Below are positions 1-8,870 of a stretch of 64,000 nucleotides of DNA, piece by piece; the first letter of the stretch is position 1, and each line of letters begins with the position of its first letter. Location: assembly GCA_050108195.1 (NCBI GenBank), contig JBNIDL010000001.1, forward strand, positions 248,001 through 312,000, written 5' to 3'. The position numbers and the translations under genes are program-made. The notes beneath the pieces were generated by a model. That model was not told the origin of the DNA. It did no database searches and saw nothing but the letters and a program-made list of their open reading frames with translations. The DNA comes from JBNIDL01 sp050108195. GTDB lineage: Bacteria; Pseudomonadota; Gammaproteobacteria; Enterobacterales; Enterobacteriaceae.

Positions 1-1378
1 TTTAATGCCAAATACTTCAAAAAATATGGGAATATCTAGAAAAATAGAAGGAAGTGCTAGAGATTCTGTTAAAGAAAAAATTTCTTTTTTGTCAATTCCT
101 AAGGGGATGAGTGTTATTATAAGAACAGCAGGTATAGATCAATCTGTGGAATCTTTACAAATAGATTTAAATTTTAGATTAAAACATTGGAATGAAATTA
201 AGAATATATCTTTAAATAAATCAGCACCATTTTTAATATACAGAGAAAGTAATATAATAATGAGAGCTTTTCGCGATTATTTAAGAAAAGATATAAGTGA
301 AATATTAATAGATAATTATAAAGTTCTTAATTTAGCTAAAGAATGCATATTGTCCTTAGGAAGAATTGATTTTATAAGTAAAATTAAATTTTATGATGGA
401 GATATTCCTCTTTTTAGCCATTATCAAATAGAATCTCAAATAGAATCTGCATTTAAAAGAAAAGTAGTATTGCCATCAGGTGGTTCAATAGTTTTAGATT
501 CTACAGAAGCATTAACATCTATAGATATAAATTCATCTAAATCTACAAAGTGTATAAATATAGAATCAACAGCTTTACATACAAATTTAGAAGCAGTTGA
601 CGAAATAGCAAGGCAACTTAGATTAAGAGATTTAGGCGGGTTAATAGTAATAGATTTTATAGATATGTCATTGAACAAAAATCAAAGAACAATAGAATAT
701 TGTTTAAAAAATGCATTTAGACAAGATAGGGCTAGAATACAAATAGGTAGAATTTCTAAATTTGGGTTATTAGAATTATCTAGACAAAGGTTAGGAACTT
801 CTTTAGGAGAACTAAATCATTATATTTGTCCACGTTGTAGTGGTGTTGGAATAATAAGAGATAATAAATCTCTTTCACTATCCATACTAAGACTAATAAA
901 TGAAGAAGCTTTAAAAGAAAATACTTGTGAAGTTCATGCAATAGTACCAGTACAAATAGCTTCTTATTTATTAAACGAAAAAAGAGATACAATTAACGCC
1001 ATAGAGAAAAGACAAGGTGGAGTGAAAACAGTGATTGTTCCTAGTGATAGAATACAAACTCCTCATTATACAGTGATAAGAGTAAAAAAAGGAGAAAAAT
1101 ATTTTATAGACAGTTATTTGCTTCCTAAATTTCATAGTTCGGAATTTAATTCTTATAAATTTAATAAAATAGATAAAAAAAATATAAATAATAAATTTAA
1201 ACGTTCATTAAAAAAAATTAAAAACTCTTTAAAAATAAAAAATAAAAAAAATGTCTTAATTAATAAATGTAATTTTACTAAAAATATTTTTTACTTTATA
1301 AAAAAATTAAATAATATTTTTAATAATTTTTTAATAAAAATAAAAAAAAAGTTGAAAATAATTCTCTTAATTTTCTGA
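1..1378 (+). CDS. rne: Ribonuclease E, catalytic part (5' end outside window)
   Basis: Endoribonuclease for mRNA decay and for rRNA and tRNA processing. The frame is open to the window edge, and the first in-frame ATG (position 5) matches about residue 130 of E. coli RNase E, so the start lies upstream. Counted from that ATG, D174 and D217 correspond to the Mg-binding D303 and D346, and the Zn-link CPRC motif begins at residue 275 (E. coli C404/C407). The catalytic core is well conserved up to about residue 375. It is followed only by a short Lys/Asn-rich, low-complexity tail. The full protein would be near 585 residues against 1061 in E. coli, so the scaffold for RhlB, enolase and PNPase is absent. 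RNase G is unlikely because the N-terminal match is specific to RNase E. Confidence 0.95.
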   Translation, partial: LMPNTSKNMGISRKIEGSARDSVKEKISFLSIPKGMSVIIRTAGIDQSVESLQIDLNFRLKHWNEIKNISLNKSAPFLIYRESNIIMRAFRDYLRKDISEILIDNYKVLNLAKECILSLGRIDFISKIKFYDGDIPLFSHYQIESQIESAFKRKVVLPSGGSIVLDSTEALTSIDINSSKSTKCINIESTALHTNLEAVDEIARQLRLRDLGGLIVIDFIDMSLNKNQRTIEYCLKNAFRQDRARIQIGRISKFGLLELSRQRLGTSLGELNHYICPRCSGVGIIRDNKSLSLSILRLINEEALKENTCEVHAIVPVQIASYLLNEKRDTINAIEKRQGGVKTVIVPSDRIQTPHYTVIRVKKGEKYFIDSYLLPKFHSSEFNSYKFNKIDKKNINNKFKRSLKKIKNSLKIKNKKNVLINKCNFTKNIFYFIKKLNNIFNNFLIKIKKKLKIILLIF

Positions 1379-1399
1379 TTAAACGAATAAAGTTAATAA

Positions 1400-1483
1400 T
1401 ACCCGGGACGAGACTTGAACTCGTATGACTAAAAGTCGAGGGATTTTAAGTCCCTTGTGTATACCAAATTCCACCACCCGGGC
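1400..1483 (-). tRNA. leuZ: tRNA-Leu (anticodon TAA)
   Basis: The reverse complement folds as a class II (long variable arm) tRNA with anticodon TAA and closely matches E. coli leuZ. The acceptor stem has a G1-U72 wobble, as in E. coli, and A73. No CCA is encoded. It is the last of a Gly-Cys-Leu cluster downstream of pgsA, the same order as E. coli glyW-cysT-leuZ. Confidence 0.95.
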
Positions 1484-1487
1484 TTTT

Positions 1488-1559
1488 AGACGCGCCCCGG
1501 AATTGAACCGGGATATCCGGATTTGCAGTCCGTCACATTATCCATTCTGTCAACGCGTC
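1488..1559 (-). tRNA. cysT: tRNA-Cys (anticodon GCA)
   Basis: The reverse complement gives a cloverleaf with anticodon GCA, a GGTTCAATTCC-type T arm and U73, the discriminator base required by cysteinyl-tRNA synthetase. CCA is not encoded. It lies four bases from tRNA-Leu. Confidence 0.95.
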
Positions 1560-1571
1560 GACAATTAAAAC

Positions 1572-1644
1572 AGCGGGAAACGAGATTCGAACTCGTGACC
1601 TCAACCTTGGCAAGGTTGCGCTCTTCCTGCTGAGCTATTCCCGC
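1572..1644 (-). tRNA. glyW: tRNA-Gly (anticodon GCC)
   Basis: The reverse complement is a 73-nt cloverleaf with anticodon GCC and a GCGGGAA acceptor, very like E. coli glyW. U73 is present and CCA is not encoded. It sits 12 bases beyond the stop of pgsA and is probably cotranscribed with it. Confidence 0.95.
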
Positions 1645-1656
1645 AAAATAAATAAT

Positions 1657-2202
1657 TTATTTAGTTATTTTACAGTAAATGAAATATTTAATTTTTTTAA
1701 ATTTAATAAAATATATAATTGCTGATATAGTGGAAAATAACATAGAAATATACAATAAAATAAATCCTATTTTATTAAATTTTATATTATTGTTTAGTAA
1801 TATCAATATACTAACCATTTGAAACACTGTTTTTATTTTACCTAAAACAGATGAAAGTTTAGTTCTAATATTAGTTTTAGCACAATATTCTCTTAAAGTT
1901 GTAACAATTAATTCTCTACAAATCATAAATATAACTGGCAAAGTTATTAAATAAGAACTAAATTTTTCAATAATTAACAAATAACCTGTAAATATAATTA
2001 TTTTGTCCGCAAGTAAATCAAGTAACTCTCCAATTTTAGTACATTTGTTAAATTTTCTTGCTATTAGCCCATCTAAAAAATCTGTTATTGACGCAAAAAA
2101 AAATATATAAAGACAAATTTTTTTTTTTAAGTAAAAAGTAATTACAAAAATAGGAGTTAAAAAAAATCTAAACAAAGTTACAAATGTCGGTAAATTAAAC
2201 AT
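1657..2202 (-). CDS. pgsA: CDP-diacylglycerol--glycerol-3-phosphate 3-phosphatidyltransferase
   Basis: Inner-membrane enzyme that makes phosphatidylglycerophosphate, the committed step to phosphatidylglycerol; PgpA (59107-59613) does the next step. The protein has 181 residues, the family's usual length, with several hydrophobic segments. The CDP-alcohol phosphotransferase signature D-x2-DG-x2-AR-x8-G-x3-D-x3-D is intact around residues 41-67 (core DGLIARKF). It is followed by the Gly, Cys and Leu tRNAs as in E. coli, which supports the assignment. Confidence 0.95.
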   Translation of the reverse strand: MFNLPTFVTLFRFFLTPIFVITFYLKKKICLYIFFFASITDFLDGLIARKFNKCTKIGELLDLLADKIIIFTGYLLIIEKFSSYLITLPVIFMICRELIVTTLREYCAKTNIRTKLSSVLGKIKTVFQMVSILILLNNNIKFNKIGFILLYISMLFSTISAIIYFIKFKKIKYFIYCKITK

Positions 2203-2242
2203 TTCATTAAAATAACATTTAATAATTTAATTTATTATACTT

Positions 2243-2330
2243 AGGAGGAGTAGAGATTCGAACTCTAGAACATTAAAAAAACGTTGCTGGTTTTCAAAAC
2301 CAGTGCCTTAATCCACTCGGCCACTCCTCC
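2243..2330 (-). tRNA. serT: tRNA-Ser (anticodon TGA)
   Basis: The reverse complement is a class II tRNA with anticodon TGA, acceptor GGAGGAG pairing CTCCTCC, a long variable arm and a TTCGAAT T loop. The base after the acceptor reads as U73, where serine tRNAs normally carry G73. CCA is not encoded. It lies head-to-head with yccA, as serT lies beside yccA in E. coli. Confidence 0.92.
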
Positions 2331-2455
2331 AGTATTTTTAAGTATATTTAATATAACATTTCGTGTAAAGATTAATTGTAATTATATTTTAATTTTTAAA
2401 TATTTATTTTATAATTATAAAATATATTCTTATTATTTTTTTTATGAGGATTATT

Positions 2456-3124
2456 ATGAATAAATTTACTAATATACAAACTAATGAGAACTCTATAATT
2501 GATTCTCATTTTGTCCTTAAAAACACATATTTTTTGTTATCTCTTACTTTATCATTTTCAGTTTTAACTTCTATTATCAGTATATTTTTTAATCTTCCTA
2601 CTCCAGGATTTGTGTTAACTTTTATATTTTTTTACGGCTTACTTTTTTTAATAAATAAATATTCAAACAATGAGTTAGGAATAATTGCTGTTTTTTTGTT
2701 TACTGGATTTATTGGATATTCTTCCAGTTCATTTATTAGTTTATTTTTATCGAATGAGTTAAAGTATGTTTTAATCTTATCTTTAATAAGTACAGCTATT
2801 ATTTTCTTTTCTTGTTCTATTTATGTTTTTACAACAAAAAGGTCAATTTCCTTCTTACACGGAATTTTAATGTCTTGTTTTATATCTATATTAATAATGT
2901 CTATTGCTAGATTTTTTTTGAATATACCTGCTATATCAATAGTTATAAGTATTATGTCAATAATTTTTTCAACTGGTGCTATTATGTTAGAAACTAATGA
3001 TATATTAAATGGTGGAGAAAAAAATTACATTTTAGCTACTGTAAATATATACGTATCTTTGTATAATATATTTATTAATATACTTAGCTTATCAACTATA
3101 TTTAGAAATTCTAATGAAGAATAA
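2456..3124 (+). CDS. yccA: Inner-membrane protein YccA, FtsH modulator (Bax-inhibitor-1 family)
   Basis: A 222-residue membrane protein with about seven hydrophobic segments. In E. coli YccA is a substrate and modulator of the FtsH protease. The C-terminal stretch containing GGEKNYILAT and VSLYNIF is diagnostic of YccA. I chose the ATG at 2456 rather than 2444 because GAGGA at 2446-2450 is a well-placed ribosome-binding site for it and the protein then begins like E. coli YccA. The 3' end overlaps tusE by 11 bases. The order tRNA-Ser, yccA, tusE is the E. coli order. Confidence 0.93.
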   Translation: MNKFTNIQTNENSIIDSHFVLKNTYFLLSLTLSFSVLTSIISIFFNLPTPGFVLTFIFFYGLLFLINKYSNNELGIIAVFLFTGFIGYSSSSFISLFLSNELKYVLILSLISTAIIFFSCSIYVFTTKRSISFLHGILMSCFISILIMSIARFFLNIPAISIVISIMSIIFSTGAIMLETNDILNGGEKNYILATVNIYVSLYNIFINILSLSTIFRNSNEE

Positions 3125-3446
3125 TCTAAAATGTGAAAATAAATTATTTAATGAAAGCGGATATTTAATAGATTTTTATAAATGGAATAAATCTATAGCT
3201 AAAGTTTTAGCTAATTGTGAAAAAATTCATCTTACTAAGAAACATTGGTTTGTGATTTATTTTATAAGAAAATTTTATTTAATAAATAAAGTACCACCGT
3301 CCTTAAGGGTTATAGCAAAAATAATGAAAAAAATATATAAGAAAGAATTTAATGGAAGTATTGTTTTGTTTAAAATGTTTCCAATGGGACCGATGAATCA
3401 AGCTACAAAGATTGCTGGATTGCCAAAATTGAAATTATGTTTATAA
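3114..3446 (+). CDS. tusE: Sulfurtransferase TusE (DsrC family)
   Basis: Last sulfur carrier of the Tus relay, which passes sulfur from TusBCD to MnmA for 2-thiouridine at the tRNA wobble base. The protein has 110 residues, the normal length. The C-terminal FPMGPMNQATKIAGLPK motif is conserved, and the penultimate residue is the reactive Cys (C109). TusBCD and MnmA are not in this window. It begins inside the end of yccA, so the two are probably translationally coupled. Confidence 0.93.
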   Translation: MKNNLKCENKLFNESGYLIDFYKWNKSIAKVLANCEKIHLTKKHWFVIYFIRKFYLINKVPPSLRVIAKIMKKIYKKEFNGSIVLFKMFPMGPMNQATKIAGLPKLKLCL

Positions 3447-3487
3447 TTTTAAATTATTTTATTTAAATTTAACTTAAAGGTAACTTT

Positions 3488-3805
3488 ATGGTTTTTAGCA
3501 AATTTAGTATAGGCCAACAAGTGAGACACAGTTTGTTTGGGTACTTAGGTGTAATTATAGATGTAGATCCAGAGTATTCTCTTGAAAGGCCTTATTGTGA
3601 AGAAATAGAGTATGACGAAAAACTTAGATTTTCACCATGGTATCATGTTGTAATGGAAGACGAAGATGGAAAGCCTATTCATACTTATTTAGCAGAAGTT
3701 CAATTAAATTATGAATTTTCTAAAAATCATCCAGATCAAATAGCTTTAGACGAATTATCTAAATCAATACGCACTCAACTTAAAACACCTAGATTAAGAA
3801 ATTAA
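3488..3805 (+). CDS. hspQ: Heat shock protein HspQ (hemimethylated-DNA-binding family)
   Basis: A small 105-residue protein, full length. In E. coli HspQ promotes turnover of denatured DnaA and acts as an effector of the Lon protease, whose gene is also present here (47394-49715). [15 protein letters not shown] near the N-terminus, [21 protein letters not shown] in the middle and the C-terminal TPRLRN are nearly identical to E. coli. This is unusually strong conservation for this genome and implies purifying selection. An AAAGGT site precedes the ATG. I see no sigma-32 promoter. Confidence 0.95.
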   Translation: MVFSKFSIGQQVRHSLFGYLGVIIDVDPEYSLERPYCEEIEYDEKLRFSPWYHVVMEDEDGKPIHTYLAEVQLNYEFSKNHPDQIALDELSKSIRTQLKTPRLRN

Positions 3806-3857
3806 CTAATACAAAATAAACATTATAAGATTTTAATTAAATATATAATAAAAAGAT

Positions 3858-5057
3858 ATGTACTATAATAATTCTATTAATAATAATCAAATAATAACTT
3901 CCATTTTAGATAATGATATATATAAATTTTGTATGCAACAAGCTATATTTCACAACTATAAAAAAATAAAAGTAAAAATGAAATTCTACTCTAGGGATGA
4001 AAACAACTTTGGAAAATATAGTAATTCTATTTTAGAGCAAATAAAAATGATGGAAAATGTAAGGTTAACTATAAAGGAATTTTATTTTTTACAAAAATTT
4101 TCTTTTTTTAAAATAGACTATTTAAATTGGCTTTATAGATTTAGTTATAACACTAAAGATGTTGTTATTTATAATAAAAATAGAAAGTTATATATTGAAA
4201 TAGAAGGATTGTGGTGTAATGTTATCTTATGGGAAACTCCTTTGTTATCTATAATAAGTGAAATTATTTTAAATGACAGATATCCTAATATTAAGACTAA
4301 ATTTATTATAGATAATTTAAACAAAAAAATAAAAAATTTCTATTACTTTAGCAAAAAATTTAATATTTCAAAATTTTATATTGTTGATTTCGGAACAAGA
4401 CGCAGATTTTCTAAAAAGTCACATTATAAAATAGTCAGTTTTTTAACAAAAAAATTTCCTAATTTCATTGGAACTAGTAATTTAAAATTATCTGAAATTA
4501 ATAACATACCTTGTTTAGGTACTCAGTCTCATGAATGGTATCAAGTTCATCAACAAATTGTAAATAACATTGTTATTAGTCAAAAAATAGCTTTATATAA
4601 GTGGTTAAAAGAATATCCAAAAAATATTAATATAGCACTAACAGATTGTATAAACACGGATGTATTTTTGAAGGATTTTGATTTTAATTTATCTAGACTT
4701 TATAACGGGGTTAGAAATGATTCAGGAGATCCAATAGTTTGGGCTAATAAAATAATTTCACATTATAAAAAATTTAACATTAAAACATCTAATAAAATTT
4801 TAGTATTTTCCAATAATTTAAATTTTAAAAAATCGTTGTTTATATATTTAAAGTATTTTAATAAAATAAATTTATTATTTGCTATAGGAACTAATTTAAC
4901 TTGTGATATACCTAATGTAAAACCTCTAAATATTGTTATAAAAGTAATAAAATGTAATGATATGCCTGTAGCAAAAATTTCTGATAGTTTTGACAAAATT
5001 GTATGTTGTGACAAATCATTTTTAATTTACATTAAAAAAATATTTAATATAAAATAA
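3858..5057 (+). CDS. pncB: Nicotinate phosphoribosyltransferase
   Basis: Converts nicotinate, PRPP and ATP to nicotinate mononucleotide, the entry of the NAD salvage (Preiss-Handler) route. NadD, the next enzyme, is encoded at 31911-32552. The protein has 399 residues against 400 in E. coli. The autophosphorylated histidine lies in GTQSHEWYQVHQQ (H225). The VDFGTRRRFS and NDSGDP substrate-binding motifs and CDIPNVKPLNIVIK are intact. It suggests that the symbiont takes nicotinate from the host. Eight bases separate it from asnS. Confidence 0.95.
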   Translation: MYYNNSINNNQIITSILDNDIYKFCMQQAIFHNYKKIKVKMKFYSRDENNFGKYSNSILEQIKMMENVRLTIKEFYFLQKFSFFKIDYLNWLYRFSYNTKDVVIYNKNRKLYIEIEGLWCNVILWETPLLSIISEIILNDRYPNIKTKFIIDNLNKKIKNFYYFSKKFNISKFYIVDFGTRRRFSKKSHYKIVSFLTKKFPNFIGTSNLKLSEINNIPCLGTQSHEWYQVHQQIVNNIVISQKIALYKWLKEYPKNINIALTDCINTDVFLKDFDFNLSRLYNGVRNDSGDPIVWANKIISHYKKFNIKTSNKILVFSNNLNFKKSLFIYLKYFNKINLLFAIGTNLTCDIPNVKPLNIVIKVIKCNDMPVAKISDSFDKIVCCDKSFLIYIKKIFNIK

Positions 5058-5065
5058 TTAATTTT

Positions 5066-6451
5066 ATGAAAACGTTATCAATATTAGACATTATTACAAA
5101 TAACAACAAGATTTTATTAAAAAAATGTTTGTTAAAGATAAATTGTTGGGTACGTAGTAGAAGTTCTTTTAAGTCTGGTGTATCTTTTATTCGCATTTAT
5201 GACGGATCTTGCAGTGAAAATATGCAAGTGGTAGTTTTTAATAAAATAAAAAATTATAATAAAGAAATACTAAAAATATCAACTGGATGTTCCATTTCAG
5301 TTATTGGAAATTTAAGAAAATCTTTGAACAGTAATCAAAAATATGAAATATATGCTAGAAGTATAAAAATATTAGGATTTGTAGAAAATCCAGAATCTTA
5401 TCCTATATCTTTGAAAAAACATAGTTTTAAATTTCTTAGAAAATACCCACATCTAAGTGTTAGAACTAATATAATGTCTTCTATATTTAGAGTTAGAAGT
5501 TTTTTAATTTATAGTATTCATAAATTTATGAATAAAAATAATTTTTTTTGCATTACAATGCCTATTGTTACCTCGGTAAACTCAGAAGGTGAAGGAGTCG
5601 GTAAAATGTTTAAACTGTCTTTTAGTAACGGTAAAACTGAAGATTTTATGTTTTTTAAAAAATTAGCATATTTAACAGTTTCTAATCAATTAAATTTAGA
5701 AAATTATGTTTGTTCTTTATCTAAGGTTTATTCTTTTGGTCCAGTTTTTAGAGCAGAAAAATCACATACTAAAAGGCATTTAGCTGAATTTTGGATGTTT
5801 GAACTAGAATATGCTTTTAAAAATTTGGATAACATAATAAATTTCGCTGAGTTAATGATAAAAAATATAATTTTAGATATTTTAAAAAATTGTAAAGAAG
5901 ATATATATTTTTTATGCAAAAAAATAGATAATGGTTTAGTTGAAAGATTGAATTACTGTTTAAGTAACAAATTTATTATACTAAATTATGATGAGGCAAT
6001 AAAAATTTTATATAAGTCAAAAAATCTTTTTTCAAAAGAAATAGAATATGGAGACGATTTATCATATGAACATGAAAAGTTTTTATTAGAAAAAAATAAA
6101 AATATTCCACTAATAATAAAAAATTTTCCGAGAAACAAAAAACCTTTTTATATGAGAGTAAATAATGACGGAAAAACTGTTTCTGGTATGGACTTTATTT
6201 TTCCTAAAATAGGAGAATTGATAGGAGGTTCTCAAAGAGAAGAGAGATTAGATAAACTAAAAGAAAATATGAAACTAATGAATATTAATGGTTCAAATTA
6301 TAATCTATATTTAGATTTAAGAAAGTACGGAACAATTGTTCATTCAGGTTTTGGTATAGGTTTTGAAAGATTGTTAATGTTTATTACTGGTATAAATGAT
6401 ATAAGAGATGTAACTCCTTTCCCAAATTATTTAGGAAATTTAAAATCATAA
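5066..6451 (+). CDS. asnS: Asparaginyl-tRNA synthetase
   Basis: Class IIb synthetase charging tRNA-Asn. It has 461 residues (E. coli 466). The N-terminal OB-fold anticodon-binding domain covers about residues 1-105. Motif 2 lies around FRAEKSHTKRHLAEF and motif 3 in the GIGFERLLMF segment near the C-terminus. The GEGVGKMF segment after the first catalytic strands separates it from AspRS and LysRS. It ends tail-to-tail with rpsA, only five bases apart, with no room for a strong terminator. Confidence 0.95.
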   Translation: MKTLSILDIITNNNKILLKKCLLKINCWVRSRSSFKSGVSFIRIYDGSCSENMQVVVFNKIKNYNKEILKISTGCSISVIGNLRKSLNSNQKYEIYARSIKILGFVENPESYPISLKKHSFKFLRKYPHLSVRTNIMSSIFRVRSFLIYSIHKFMNKNNFFCITMPIVTSVNSEGEGVGKMFKLSFSNGKTEDFMFFKKLAYLTVSNQLNLENYVCSLSKVYSFGPVFRAEKSHTKRHLAEFWMFELEYAFKNLDNIINFAELMIKNIILDILKNCKEDIYFLCKKIDNGLVERLNYCLSNKFIILNYDEAIKILYKSKNLFSKEIEYGDDLSYEHEKFLLEKNKNIPLIIKNFPRNKKPFYMRVNNDGKTVSGMDFIFPKIGELIGGSQREERLDKLKENMKLMNINGSNYNLYLDLRKYGTIVHSGFGIGFERLLMFITGINDIRDVTPFPNYLGNLKS

Positions 6452-6456
6452 ATTTT

Positions 6457-8094
6457 TTATTCTTTTAAAGAAGCTGATTTGAAAGCTTCTTTCATTACAT
6501 TTATAGGTTTATTCTTTTCTTCTATTATGCTTGATAAATATATAGTTCTTAGTTTTTTATCTAAATCTATTATTTTTACTTTTATATGTTTTTTTTCTTT
6601 TAATTTTATATTATTTTTTTTTATATATTTTTTTTCTTTATCATTTAAGTTAATTATTCCTAAAAATTCTTCATCTAAATTTACGTATGCAATATTTTCT
6701 AATTTATTAATTTTAATTATATGTCTGTCCAAAATATTCCCTTCTCTTTTAATTTTTTCATATTTTTCTATACTGTCAGGAGATAATTGTTTTAGTCCTA
6801 AAGATATTCTTTCTTTTTCAATGTCTATTTGCAATATTATTGATTTTAATTTACATCCTTTTTTGTAATTTTTTAAAAAAGTTTTTTCGTTATAGTTAGC
6901 CCAAGATATATCTGATATATGTATTAATCCTGTTAAATTATAGTCTAATTTAATAAATATACCGAAATCAGTAATAGATTTTATTGACCCTTCTATTTCA
7001 TCTCCTATATTGTATTTTTTATTAAACTTTTCCCATGGATTTGAAAAACATTGTTTTATTCCTAAAGATATTCTTCTGCGAGATTTATCTATATTAAGTA
7101 TCATTACTTTAACTATTTCATTTATTCTTACTTTTTCAGAAGATACTACATTCTTATCAGTCCAATCCATTTCAGATATGTGTACTAATCCTTCTATTCC
7201 ATCGGTTATTTCAACGAAGCAACCGTAATCTGTTATATTTGTAACTCTTCCTTTTACTTTCATTCCTATAGAATATTTTTCGTTTATTTTTGACCAAGGA
7301 TCTTCGCTTAATTGTTTAAGGCCTAGAGAAACTCTATTTGTTGATTTATCAAATTTAATTATTTTAACTTTTATTTCGTCTCCTATACTTAATATTTCAT
7401 TAGGATGTTTAATTCTTCTCCAAGTTATATCAGTAATATGCAATAATCCATCTACACCTCCTAAATCTATAAATGCTCCGTAATCGGTTATATTTTTTAC
7501 TATTCCACTTATACAATTTCCATCGTACAAACTTTCATACAACTTATTTCTTTCATCTTCATTTACTACTTCTATTACAGCTTTTCTAGATACTACTATA
7601 TTATTTCTTTGTTGATCTATTTTTATAACTTTAAATTCTAATTCTTTGCCTTCTAAAAAATTGGAGTCTTTAATAGGTTTTACATCTACTAGTGATCCTG
7701 GCAAAAAAGCTCTTATACCATTTATTTCTACAGTAAACCCACCTTTAACTTTACCGTTTATAGTACCTGTAACAGTGGTATTATCTTTATAAGAATTATT
7801 TAACGTTTTCCATAACTCTTGTTTTTTCGCTTTTTCTCTAGATAAGAGAGTTTCTCCAAATCCGTCTTCAATACTGTCTAAAAATAGATCTACTTTATCT
7901 CCAACATTTATTTCTAAATTACCATTTTTATCGTAAAATTGATTTAATGGAATATATGATTCTGATTTTAATCCAGAATCTATAGTTACTATATCTTTGT
8001 TAATAGATATAACTTTACCCTTTATAATTGATCCAGGATACATTTTTGATTTTTTTATAAATTTTTTGAATAAATCTAGAAAAGATTCTTTCAT
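6457..8094 (-). CDS. rpsA: 30S ribosomal protein S1
   Basis: Ribosomal protein that binds mRNA leaders during initiation. It has 545 residues against 557 in E. coli. Six S1 (OB-fold) repeats can be followed. The middle repeats carry the typical TDYGAFIDLGGVDGLLHITD, TDYGCFVEITDGIEGLVHIS and TDFGIFIKLD strands. The C-terminal repeat is the most degraded and Lys-rich. It lies 86 bases downstream of cmk on the same strand, as in E. coli. The ihfB gene that follows rpsA in E. coli is absent. Confidence 0.96.
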   Translation of the reverse strand: MKESFLDLFKKFIKKSKMYPGSIIKGKVISINKDIVTIDSGLKSESYIPLNQFYDKNGNLEINVGDKVDLFLDSIEDGFGETLLSREKAKKQELWKTLNNSYKDNTTVTGTINGKVKGGFTVEINGIRAFLPGSLVDVKPIKDSNFLEGKELEFKVIKIDQQRNNIVVSRKAVIEVVNEDERNKLYESLYDGNCISGIVKNITDYGAFIDLGGVDGLLHITDITWRRIKHPNEILSIGDEIKVKIIKFDKSTNRVSLGLKQLSEDPWSKINEKYSIGMKVKGRVTNITDYGCFVEITDGIEGLVHISEMDWTDKNVVSSEKVRINEIVKVMILNIDKSRRRISLGIKQCFSNPWEKFNKKYNIGDEIEGSIKSITDFGIFIKLDYNLTGLIHISDISWANYNEKTFLKNYKKGCKLKSIILQIDIEKERISLGLKQLSPDSIEKYEKIKREGNILDRHIIKINKLENIAYVNLDEEFLGIINLNDKEKKYIKKNNIKLKEKKHIKVKIIDLDKKLRTIYLSSIIEEKNKPINVMKEAFKSASLKE

Positions 8095-8180
8095 TCTGTA
8101 AATTTTAATTTTTTATTAATTAATTTAAATATATTATATTGTTTATAAAAATATTTTGCAAATGAAAAAAAATATGTAAA

Positions 8181-8870
8181 TTATACATTAATAATATTTT
8201 TCATATGAAAAATAATTCTTTCAATTATTTTATTAACTTTCAACTTTCCAGAATCAAATATTAAAGCATCTTTAGCCGGCTTAGTTGGAGAAAAATTTCT
8301 TTTTTTATCAATTTCGTCTCTTTCCTTCATATTTTTTAGTATTTTTTTTAAATCTTCGTTAATTCCAAAGAATTTAAGTTGTTTTTTTCTTCTTTTAGCT
8401 CTTTTTTTTAAAGAAGTATTTAAAAATATTTTTATTGAAGCATTAGGAAATACTACTGTACCTAAATCTCTTCCCTCAGCTATCAATCCAGGAGGATTTA
8501 AAAATTTTCTTTGATAAATTAATAAACTGTCTCTTACTTCTTTTATACATGATATTTTAGAAGCTAACATAACTACATCTTCTTTTTGAATATCTTTGGT
8601 TAAATCTCTTCCATTGCAAACAGTTTTTATAAATTTTTCTTTTCTTTCAAATTTAATTATTAATTTTTTAATTAAATTTAATATTTCTTCTATATTAAGC
8701 TTCAAAAAAGATTTTCCTAATAGTTTTAATGCTAGTACTCTATATATATTCCCTGAATATAATATATTCCAATTTAATATATCATTCAATTTTTTACACA
8801 AAGTACCTTTGCCAGAAGCACTATATCCATCTATTGTAATTATCGGAATTGAATTAACATCTATTTGCAT
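8181..8870 (-). CDS. cmk: Cytidylate kinase
   Basis: Phosphorylates CMP and dCMP with ATP. It has 229 residues (E. coli 227). The P-loop GYSASGKGT is at residues 15-23. EGRDLGTVVFP and the LID-region RDEIDKKR motif are present, and the C-terminal TKPAKDALIFDSG strand matches the family. The start overlaps the last 10 bases of aroA on the same strand, so translation is probably coupled in the serC-aroA-cmk-rpsA group. Confidence 0.95.
   Translation of the reverse strand: MQIDVNSIPIITIDGYSASGKGTLCKKLNDILNWNILYSGNIYRVLALKLLGKSFLKLNIEEILNLIKKLIIKFERKEKFIKTVCNGRDLTKDIQKEDVVMLASKISCIKEVRDSLLIYQRKFLNPPGLIAEGRDLGTVVFPNASIKIFLNTSLKKRAKRRKKQLKFFGINEDLKKILKNMKERDEIDKKRNFSPTKPAKDALIFDSGKLKVNKIIERIIFHMKNIINV

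Noticed and set aside
6479..6868. 129-codon + frame opposite rpsA
   Set aside because: Antisense to the C-terminal S1 repeats; the Phe/Ile/Ser-rich content is what reverse-read Lys/Asn-rich coding gives.
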